From the NCBI GenBank assembly GCA_028683685.1, contig JAQUHH010000162.1:1-5829 (forward strand): a DNA stretch of 5,829 nt, given 5' to 3'. The notes below the pieces were generated by a model. The model did not search any database and was not told the DNA's origin. It worked only from the letters and a program-made list of their open reading frames with translations. Source of the stretch: Bacteroidales bacterium. GTDB taxonomy: Bacteria; Bacteroidota; Bacteroidia; Bacteroidales; WCHB1-69. Position numbers and translations under genes: made by a program. Positions 1 through 5,084 of this stretch are shown here, in pieces (positions within the stretch are counted from its first letter, which is position 1; every line of letters starts with the position of its first letter).

Positions 1-7
1 TACTTTG

Positions 8-56
8 TTACACATTACACATTACACCCTTACACATTAAACATTACACCCTTAAC
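8..56. repeat. Short tandem repeat, two 22-bp units at the window edge
   Basis: Two 22-bp copies (8-29 and 30-51) differ at one base. Each is built as TTACACA, TTACACA (TTAAACA in the second copy), TTACACCC, and a partial TTAAC follows at 52-56. On the minus strand each subunit carries TAA. Because 7, 8 and 22 are not multiples of 3, the stops fall in different frames. The last eight codons and the stop of the membrane glycosyltransferase (30-56) lie in this repeat. It may continue beyond the left edge, so its full size is unknown. It is unlike the 8-bp array elsewhere in the window in sequence but similar in design. Confidence 0.8.
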
Positions 57-1412
57 TCTCAAATACACCCTTTCAACAAATAAAACCCCAATCAACAACA
101 ACATCACATCGGCTTGAAGCAGATAGCGAATTTCAAATTGTCCATGTCCTATAGATAAATATATATACCAAAAAACAGGGTATAAAATTAAAAACAACAT
201 TTTTCTATCTTTCAATATAAAATAAAAAGCACCAAGGAAACCCAAAACCAATGTTATCATTCGATAAAAAAGCAAAAGAGAGTTTAACAAAGATGGGTTT
301 TCAGCGGTGGAAAACTTAAAAACCGATCGAAAAAAAGTAGTAAAAGGAATTTCTACATGATAGTAGAACTTATTCCGTGAAACAAAAGACTCTCTTAAGG
401 CCCTAAAACCTATGGCAATTTCATCATTGCAATGATTTTCTAACAACTTACCATATTTTCTATTATAAAACGAACTACCACAGGTCCTGCATTTTTCAAT
501 TAAATCATTAAATAATTTACGCTCCGCATCATTTTCAAATACATTTGCTGGTATTTCTAAGGTGTCATTCGTATATAAAATTTGTTCTGTATATTCATTA
601 ATAAGTGGAGAATAGGGTTTCCATGAGTATAGCCACGACCTGAAAGAGTTAAAATCTTTTTGAAAAGCATAATAACCAGAAGCAGGACTGTTAAAAATAA
701 CAAACTTATCATGATTTACATAATTTCGAAGAGGCCATATACCGTATATCAATACAAATACCATCGATATAATAAATCCATGTTTAAACAAAGGAATTAT
801 TTTTTTCCCTTGAGCAAAATCTGCTAAAATAACAAAGGGCATAAACAATCCCAAATAGGGTCTTGTCAATGTAGCATACGCAATTAATAGACCAAGTATG
901 ATGTACTTTTTATAGGAATCCACTCGAGTATAATAAGTCCACAAAATTAAAACCACTAAGAATGTAGCAAAAGCCTCAGTCCCAGTAATAGTCAACCAGA
1001 CAATTACAAATGGATAAACAGCATATAAAAAAGCAGCAATATAAGGGGTTAGAACTTTTTTGGAGAGTTTTTTCACCACATCGAAAACCAATTTTATAGC
1101 CAAAACATCAAGTAAAATCTGGCTAACAGCAACAGCTTCGTAAACATATTTAAGTCCAAAAACAATATAGTGCAAGCCCCAAAAAAATGGATAACCAGGA
1201 CCTCGTCCCATATAAGAATCTAAATTACCTAACCATATTGCATAAGAACCATGTTCCCAGAGGTTTATAAAAGAATTTGCATATGATGAGCTATCCCCAA
1301 ATAAGAAAATACTTTTAGGATAATATAAAGCTGCTCCCCAAAATAAGAAGATTAAACGTAAGAGCAAGCCAATGGCTAAAATGATGGATAATAGATGTTT
1401 GTTTTGTTTCAT
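30..1412 (-). CDS. GT39/ArnT-like multipass membrane glycosyltransferase
   Basis: This 460-residue integral membrane protein has many hydrophobic segments, the first at about residues 8-28, with others spread from about 85 to 225 and 380 to 450. It resembles C-type (GT39/PMT/ArnT-like) glycosyltransferases, which use polyprenyl-phosphate sugars on the outer face of the inner membrane. Supporting motifs are an acidic GDSSSY in the first external loop (D40, candidate catalytic Asp), RGPGYP at 70-75, TGTEAF with E146, LTRP at 182-185, a WPLRN segment at 226-230, and EIRYLL near 428-433. A soluble external region lies at about 240-370 and has three cysteines (C309, C312, C328). ATG at 1412 directly precedes a Lys-rich N-terminus and the first membrane helix, and there is no Shine-Dalgarno. 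The final RVKGVMFNV is largely encoded by a short repeat, so the native tail may have been altered. The family call is good, but substrate and acceptor are unknown; a role in polysaccharide or lipid modification is inferred from the neighbours. Confidence 0.75.
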   Translation of the reverse strand: MKQNKHLLSIILAIGLLLRLIFLFWGAALYYPKSIFLFGDSSSYANSFINLWEHGSYAIWLGNLDSYMGRGPGYPFFWGLHYIVFGLKYVYEAVAVSQILLDVLAIKLVFDVVKKLSKKVLTPYIAAFLYAVYPFVIVWLTITGTEAFATFLVVLILWTYYTRVDSYKKYIILGLLIAYATLTRPYLGLFMPFVILADFAQGKKIIPLFKHGFIISMVFVLIYGIWPLRNYVNHDKFVIFNSPASGYYAFQKDFNSFRSWLYSWKPYSPLINEYTEQILYTNDTLEIPANVFENDAERKLFNDLIEKCRTCGSSFYNRKYGKLLENHCNDEIAIGFRALRESFVSRNKFYYHVEIPFTTFFRSVFKFSTAENPSLLNSLLLFYRMITLVLGFLGAFYFILKDRKMLFLILYPVFWYIYLSIGHGQFEIRYLLQADVMLLLIGVLFVERVYLRVKGVMFNV

Positions 1413-1437
1413 ATTTTAATGGATTATTAGATGTGGA

Positions 1438-1491
1438 AGAAGGTGACTGGATAACTGGGTGTTAAGAAGGTAACTGGGTAACTGGGTGTTA
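1438..1491. repeat. Two 27-bp tandem units preceding the 78-bp repeat
   Basis: Units 1438-1464 and 1465-1491 each read AGAA, two RGTRACTG-like octamers, then GGTGTTA. They differ at two positions. A third AGAA-led unit starts at 1492 and runs into the hairpin arm at 1496-1527. Only part of this motif is present beside the right-hand 78-bp copy, so the left side has expanded on its own. The block ends 25 bases upstream of the glycosyltransferase ATG. Confidence 0.8.
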
Positions 1492-1557
1492 AGAAGGTGA
1501 CTGGGTAACTGGGTGACTGAGTAACTGGGCGCTCACGCCTGAGTAAATTGAGTACTT
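1480..1557. repeat. 78-bp direct repeat, copy 1
   Basis: Identical base for base to 2012-2089, with a 532-bp offset. It contains an AGAA-led spacer, four RGTRACTG octamers (1496-1527), a small hairpin GGCGCTCACGCC (1528-1539: GGCG/CGCC stem, CTCA loop), and a tail ending GAGTACTT that leads straight into the 8-bp array at 1558. The octamers share the core GTRAC, which is inverted relative to the GTYAC core of the array, so repeat and array together form a long inverted repeat around a loop of about 30 nt. Confidence 0.92.
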
Positions 1558-1653
1558 AGTTACTTAGTTACTTGGTTACTTGGTTACTTGGTTACTTGGT
1601 TACTTGGTTACTTGGTTACCTAGTTACTTAGTCACTTGGTTACTTAAATACTT
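1558..1653. repeat. 8-bp tandem array, 12 units, reaching into the IVP-family gene
   Basis: There are twelve consecutive octamers with consensus RGTYACTT on the plus strand (AAGTRACY on the minus strand). Most are GGTTACTT or AGTTACTT, one has GTCAC, and the last (AAATACTT, 1646-1653) is degenerate. Every unit except that last one contains TAA or TGA on the minus strand. The last nine codons and the TAA stop of the four-helix-bundle gene (1624-1653) lie in phase inside this array. Confidence 0.93.
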
Positions 1654-1989
1654 AACAAGTCCATGTATCTGATTTGAAATCGTTTTGATTTTCTGATTAT
1701 AAGTTTCTAATTCTTCTTCAGAAATATAATCAATATTATTAGATATAATTAATTGAGTTTCAAGTTCTGCAAGACTTCCTAGTGAAATAAATAAAAACTG
1801 GATAAACTCTTTCTTATACTTCCGTCCAGCACCTTCTGCAATGTTTGACGGAACAGAAACAGCAGAACGCCGAATTTGGTTCGTCAATCCAAATTGTTCA
1901 ATTTTAGGGAATCCCTGAGTTGTTTTATAAACATCTGTTACTAAACCAATTGAGTTTTTCCAAGCATCTAAATCTTTATGTGTTTTCAT
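1624..1989 (-). CDS. Four-helix-bundle protein, 23S rRNA IVP family
   Basis: This 121-residue protein belongs to the four-helix-bundle family first named from 23S rRNA intervening-sequence proteins (IVP, sometimes annotated S23). The family signature is clear: an opening of the KDLDAWK type at residues 5-11, FPKIEQFGLTNQIRR at 27-41, and SVPSNIAEGAGR at 45-56, followed by two amphipathic helices. There is no 23S rRNA here, so it is a stand-alone member. Its molecular role is not established; basic residues and the kinship of this fold to Avd-type accessory proteins make nucleic-acid binding plausible. The start is ATG at 1989, because reading back to a TTG at 2013 would add residues overlapping the 78-bp repeat. 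The last nine residues, KYLSNQVTK, and the stop are encoded by the 8-bp array. The gene is framed by two 78-bp repeats plus arrays, as a mobile or duplicated unit would be, and interrupts the polysaccharide genes. Confidence 0.9.
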   Translation of the reverse strand: MKTHKDLDAWKNSIGLVTDVYKTTQGFPKIEQFGLTNQIRRSAVSVPSNIAEGAGRKYKKEFIQFLFISLGSLAELETQLIISNNIDYISEEELETYNQKIKTISNQIHGLVKYLSNQVTK

Positions 1990-2011
1990 TTTATCAATAT
2001 TAATATTTAAC

Positions 2012-2089
2012 AACTGGGTGTTAAGAAGGTGACTGGGTAACTGGGTGACTGAGTAACTGGGCGCTCACGCCTGAGTAAATTGAGTACTT
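2012..2089. repeat. 78-bp direct repeat, copy 2
   Basis: A perfect copy of 1480-1557. It starts 22 bases upstream of the IVP-family ATG at 1989 and includes the same GGCGCTCACGCC hairpin at 2060-2071. It is followed at once by the larger 8-bp array. With no mismatch over 78 bp, while the adjoining arrays differ in unit order and number, the copies look recently duplicated or kept alike by conversion. Confidence 0.92.
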
Positions 2090-2257
2090 GGTTACTTAGT
2101 CACTTAGTTACTTGGTTACTTGGTCACTTAGTTACTTGGTTACTTAGTTACTTAGTTACTTGGTCACTTGGTTACTCATTCACTTAGTCACTTGGTTACT
2201 TGGTCACTTAGTTACTCAGTTACTCAGTCACCCAGGCATTCGGTCACTTGCTTACTG
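2090..2257. repeat. 8-bp tandem array, 21 units, overlapping the 3' end of wecE
   Basis: Twenty-one octamers in register (168 bp). The first 17 units, to 2225, fit RGTYACTY closely with a single exception, ATTCACTT at 2178-2185. Those after about 2226 decay (AGTCACCC, AGGCATTC, GGTCACTT, GCTTACTG). Nearly all variation is transitional: A/G at position 1, T/C at position 4, T/C at position 8. The wecE TGA stop (2246-2244) sits in the GGTCACTT unit at 2242-2249, and the last few wecE codons are encoded by degenerate units. No gene other than the wecE end lies here. Confidence 0.92.
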
Positions 2258-3383
2258 GCGTTCTAATTACTTCCCAAACCATCTGAATTTCTTCATCGGT
2301 CAATTCAAAAAACATTGGCAACCTTACCAAACAATCTGAATATCTATCACATTCTGGCAGTTCTCGTCCATCATGTTTTGCTTGGTAAAACTCGCTTTTA
2401 TGCAGCGAAAGATAATGAAATACTGCAAGAATATCATTATCTTTTAATTTATTTATTAATTCCGTACGTTGCTGCAAATTTTCACAAACCAGATAAAACA
2501 TATGCGCATTATTACTTGCATAATCTGGAATAAAGGGCAGAGAAAAATCATTCTCAGTCGGTTGAGAAAATAATTTATAATATTTTTCCCAGATCGCCTT
2601 GCGTTTGGCTTGAATAAATTGTAAATTTTCTATTTGTGCCCAAAGAAAAGCAGCAGTTACTTCAGAAGGCAAAAAAGAGGAACCCGTATCTACCCAACCA
2701 TATTTATTAACTTCGCCACGGAAGAACTCCGCACGATTGGTTCCCTTTTCCCAAATGATTTCGGCTCGTTTCACAAAACGCTCGTCATTGATGCTCAACA
2801 TCCCGCCTTCCCCACTAATAATATTTTTTGTTTCATGAAACGAAAATGCAGATAAATGTCCAATAGAACCTAAAGCTCTTTTTACACCATCTGCTCCAGT
2901 ATAAAAAGAATCAATTGCTTGAGCAGCATCCTCTACAACAAATAAATTGTATTTATCTGCAAGGCTCATAATTTTATCCATATCACAAGCAACACCAGCA
3001 TAATGCACAGGGACAATGGCTTTTGTTTTGGACGTGATTAAAGTTTCTATGATATCTTCATCTATTCCTGGATGATCTTTTCGGCTGTCAGCAAAAACTA
3101 TTTTAGCTCCTTGACGCACAAATGCCAAAGCGGTGGAAACAAAAGTATAAGATGGCACAATCACCTCGTCACCAGGTTCTACATTACAGAGAATAGCTGC
3201 CATTTCCAATGCATCGGTACAGGAAGTCGTTAGCAAGCACTTTTTAAACCCATAATTGGATTCAAAGTATTCTTGGCACTTTTTTGTGTATTTACCATTT
3301 CCAGAGATTTTGCCAGATTTTACAGCATCTTCTATATAAATCGTTTCTTTTCCTGTTAAATAGGGTTTGTTAAATGGTATCAT
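2244..3383 (-). CDS. wecE: dTDP-4-amino-4,6-dideoxygalactose transaminase (WecE/RffA)
   Basis: This PLP-dependent sugar aminotransferase of 379 residues is close in length to E. coli WecE (376). It converts dTDP-4-keto-6-deoxyglucose, with glutamate as amino donor, to dTDP-4-amino-4,6-dideoxygalactose in the cytoplasm. It shows the DegT/DnrJ/EryC1/StrS fold-type I features: TSCTDALEMAA at 53-63, VEDAAQA at 150-156 with D152 expected to contact the PLP pyridine nitrogen, and SFHETKN at 181-187 with K186 the expected Schiff-base lysine, followed by ISGEGG. The SFHETKN-type motif favours WecE/RffA over other 4-aminotransferases. The start is ATG at 3383, where MIPFNKPYL matches family N-termini; a TTG 27 bases upstream lies inside the preceding gene. 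The ATG overlaps the upstream regulator stop as ATGA, suggesting translational coupling. The C-terminus (TPVSK) and stop come from the edge of the 8-bp array. A broken second 5' end of this gene lies at 4897-4977. Confidence 0.93.
   Translation of the reverse strand: MIPFNKPYLTGKETIYIEDAVKSGKISGNGKYTKKCQEYFESNYGFKKCLLTTSCTDALEMAAILCNVEPGDEVIVPSYTFVSTALAFVRQGAKIVFADSRKDHPGIDEDIIETLITSKTKAIVPVHYAGVACDMDKIMSLADKYNLFVVEDAAQAIDSFYTGADGVKRALGSIGHLSAFSFHETKNIISGEGGMLSINDERFVKRAEIIWEKGTNRAEFFRGEVNKYGWVDTGSSFLPSEVTAAFLWAQIENLQFIQAKRKAIWEKYYKLFSQPTENDFSLPFIPDYASNNAHMFYLVCENLQQRTELINKLKDNDILAVFHYLSLHKSEFYQAKHDGRELPECDRYSDCLVRLPMFFELTDEEIQMVWEVIRTPVSK
3307..3383 (-). repeat. Direct repeat of the wecE 5' end, copy A (intact gene)
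   Basis: These 77 bases from the wecE ATG match 4901-4977 at 63 of 77 positions by hand alignment, with no gap and an offset of 1594 bp. Nine of the 14 differences fall at third codon positions, and the two peptides agree at 20 of 25 residues. Homology ends in an identical 16-nt run, TAAAATCTGGCAAAAT (minus strand), after which the sequences are unrelated. Confidence 0.88.
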
Positions 3384-4837
3384 AATTTTATGTTTTTTTG
3401 AATTTTCCAATAACCGTCTTTTCTACCACCAATTCTTTTTATTTTCAATTCTTTTTTAAGTTCTTCAATATCTCTTAATATTGTCCGTCTGGTCACATTT
3501 AAACTTTTTGCTATTGTATCACTAGTAATTTCTTGTTTTGTTTCTATTAAATTTAGAATAATTTCTTTCCTCTTTTCTTTTGTGACATCTTTTGTGACAT
3601 CTTTTGTGACATCTTTTGTGACATCTTTTGTGACATCTTTTTCGACATCTTCTGTTTTATGTAAAACATCATCCAGAAAAACTGTACATTTAAAAATATC
3701 TTTTTCTTCTATAATAGGTTTTTGTTTTGAGTAATAACTAAAATACTCATAAATGTTTCTTATTCCAGACCCTAATTCATCAGCTCTTCCAATTTCTTTA
3801 AAAACTCTTGCAATCACTGGGTTTTTAGGGAATGGTGAAAAATTTCCTGGTTGTAATTGTAATTCCCCATGAGATTTGTTAGCATTTTCGGTATAAACCA
3901 TATTTTTAGTAATTATAAGTTTTGCAGGAAAAGGATTTGTATATTCACGGTGCATAAGTGTATTTGCAATTATTTCGCGAAAGATTAAATTACGAACACT
4001 AATTCGGATATCGTCTTTTAGTACAAATTTTTCAGGAAAGTTGTTTTCTACAAAACGCATCAAACGATCGTAACTTTCGATTAAGTTTGTTCTAATATCA
4101 TCACGATCATCGTATCTATCTAAATTTTGAACACGGCATATTGCATCTGTTTTATGAAAAGGCAAAACCGAAGCAATAACATCATCACGCCCAAAAAGCA
4201 ATATAGATGCCAATGTTAATCCTTCTTTTCCTGTGGAATAATCGGTCTGAAATAGCTGAACGCTCCGAAGTAATTCCATATCCGTCATACTTTCCCATAA
4301 ATGACCGGGTTGCCTATTTAAAGCCATTTGTCGTACACGTTGAATAATATCAGTACGAAGTTCCTTAACTGTAGCATAAGGATATATCTTGTTTTCGGTA
4401 AAAGTACTTTGTTTTCGGATATATAAATTAGCTACCAAATTCGTATTTAAAGTAATGTTATAATCGCCTTCATTATTTCTATCAAAAATTAATCCACGGG
4501 TATTGTGTACTTGTGAACTCTCATACACATGTAAAAATAAAATAGTTTTATCATCTATCTCAATTTCATCGGCTTGAATATAGATAGGTGGATTTATAAT
4601 TTGAGGATTATTTAATGCATTCGCTAACTCTTTTTTAATTTTTTGAACATATTTTTGCTCAATACCATTTATTTCACCATCATCCGAAACGCCCAACAAA
4701 ATGATTCCACCAATTCTATTTAGAAAAGCACACACTGTCTCGAAAACACTTTTCGGAATTTCGTGTTTTGCCGTCTTAAACTCAATAGTTAAGCCTTCTC
4801 CTTGCTTAATAAGTTGATGTATGTATTCTGTATTCAT
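3380..4837 (-). CDS. AlbA_2 / divergent GHKL ATPase / winged-helix predicted regulator
   Basis: This 485-residue protein has the architecture of COG2865-type predicted transcriptional regulators. An AlbA_2 (Schlafen-like) domain spans about residues 10-145, with TIEFK at 17-21 and NRIGGIILLGVSDDG at 40-54. A divergent GHKL-type ATP-binding domain spans about 270-370, with FREIIANTLMHREY at 286-299 (E288, N292, H296 and R297 conserved) and a Gly-containing ADELGSGI at 352-359. A charged linker with five DVTK repeats (401-420) leads to a DeoR-like winged helix at about 423-478 (ITSDTIAKSLNVTRRTILRDIEEL). It is probably a cytoplasmic DNA-binding protein; ligand and targets are unknown, and some AlbA_2 relatives sit in defence or mobile loci. 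The start ATG at 4837 fits the family start, and a TAnnTTTG element lies 42 bases upstream. The stop overlaps the wecE ATG. It is not a sugar enzyme and interrupts the biosynthetic genes between an intact and a truncated wecE 5' end. Confidence 0.88.
   Translation of the reverse strand: MNTEYIHQLIKQGEGLTIEFKTAKHEIPKSVFETVCAFLNRIGGIILLGVSDDGEINGIEQKYVQKIKKELANALNNPQIINPPIYIQADEIEIDDKTILFLHVYESSQVHNTRGLIFDRNNEGDYNITLNTNLVANLYIRKQSTFTENKIYPYATVKELRTDIIQRVRQMALNRQPGHLWESMTDMELLRSVQLFQTDYSTGKEGLTLASILLFGRDDVIASVLPFHKTDAICRVQNLDRYDDRDDIRTNLIESYDRLMRFVENNFPEKFVLKDDIRISVRNLIFREIIANTLMHREYTNPFPAKLIITKNMVYTENANKSHGELQLQPGNFSPFPKNPVIARVFKEIGRADELGSGIRNIYEYFSYYSKQKPIIEEKDIFKCTVFLDDVLHKTEDVEKDVTKDVTKDVTKDVTKDVTKEKRKEIILNLIETKQEITSDTIAKSLNVTRRTILRDIEELKKELKIKRIGGRKDGYWKIQKNIKL
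3581..3652. repeat. 12-bp in-frame minisatellite encoding the DVTK linker
   Basis: Five perfect copies of TGTGACATCTTT (plus strand) at 3581-3640, followed by a sixth degenerate copy TTCGACATCTTC at 3641-3652. Translated on the minus strand they encode repeated DVTK between the ATPase and the winged helix. The period is a multiple of 3, so copy-number change would add or remove four linker residues without a frameshift. Confidence 0.95.
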
Positions 4838-4878
4838 TGTGGTGTTTTCTCGTAAAAATTTCTAAAATAATATTTACA

Positions 4879-4886
4879 CAAAACTA
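4879..4886 (-). promoter_or_regulatory. Bacteroidota -7 promoter element (TAnnTTTG) for the regulator gene
   Basis: The minus strand reads TAGTTTTG, an exact match to the Bacteroidota -7 consensus TAnnTTTG, ending 41 bases before the ATG at 4837. No clear TTG -33 element stands at the usual spacing; the nearest candidate is TGG inside the wecE remnant. Transcription from here could serve the regulator and, through the ATGA overlap, wecE. Confidence 0.5.
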
Positions 4887-4896
4887 AGATACTATT

Positions 4897-4977
4897 TTAT
4901 ATTTTGCCAGATTTTATGGCATTCTCCATATAAAGTGTCTCTTTTCCTGTGAGATAGGGTTTATTGAATGGGGTCAT
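4897..4977 (-). pseudogene. Truncated 5' fragment of a second wecE/rffA gene
   Basis: ATG at 4977 opens MTPFNKPYLTGKETLYMENA, followed by IKSGKI and TAA at 4899-4897: 26 codons. The peptide is the N-terminus of WecE, agreeing with the intact copy at 20 of the first 25 residues, and it breaks off where the intact protein continues SGNGKYTKK. No downstream wecE sequence follows. The substitutions are largely synonymous, so this is the relic of a once functional allele rather than a decayed recent duplicate of the copy at 3383. It sits directly downstream of the formyltransferase, where the native aminotransferase gene of the cluster probably began. Confidence 0.88.
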
Positions 4978-5084
4978 TATTTAATTAATTTTAAAACAAA
5001 AGGTTTAATTTTTCTATACTTAAACAAGGTTGATTCATTTTATCTTGCAGGTCAAAATAATCATATGACATTAAATATAAAAAA
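4978..5084. other. AT-rich spacer between formyltransferase and wecE remnant
   Basis: This is 107 bp without a supported gene. On the minus strand a 26-codon open frame (5071-4991, MSYDYFDLQDKMNQPCLSIE, continuing KLNLLF, then stop) can be read, but it has no recognisable family and could be chance. No good TAnnTTTG element or terminator hairpin was seen. TTAATTAATTTTAAAAC near 4981-4997 is simply AT-rich. Confidence 0.4.

Noticed and set aside
1528..1539. GGCGCTCACGCC as an intrinsic terminator
   Set aside because: The stem is only four G-C pairs and no T-run follows on either strand.
1624..1989. 23S rRNA intervening sequence
   Set aside because: The protein family fits, but no rRNA sequence surrounds it.
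1990..2013. Upstream TTG start for the IVP-family gene
   Set aside because: It adds eight residues (translated MLNINIDK) overlapping the 78-bp repeat, whereas ATG at 1989 gives the usual family N-terminus.
2090..2257. CRISPR array
   Set aside because: Units are contiguous 8-bp repeats without spacers of CRISPR size, and there are no cas genes.
1438..2257. Classical insertion sequence
   Set aside because: No transposase, no terminal inverted repeats of IS type and no target-site duplication could be identified.
2315..2855. Two plus-strand open frames (2315-2533 and 2634-2855)
   Set aside because: They lie antisense inside the well-supported wecE coding sequence and show no family features.
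3384..3410. Upstream TTG start for wecE
   Set aside because: The extra nine residues lie inside the regulator gene, and the remnant copy also begins at the ATG equivalent to 3383.
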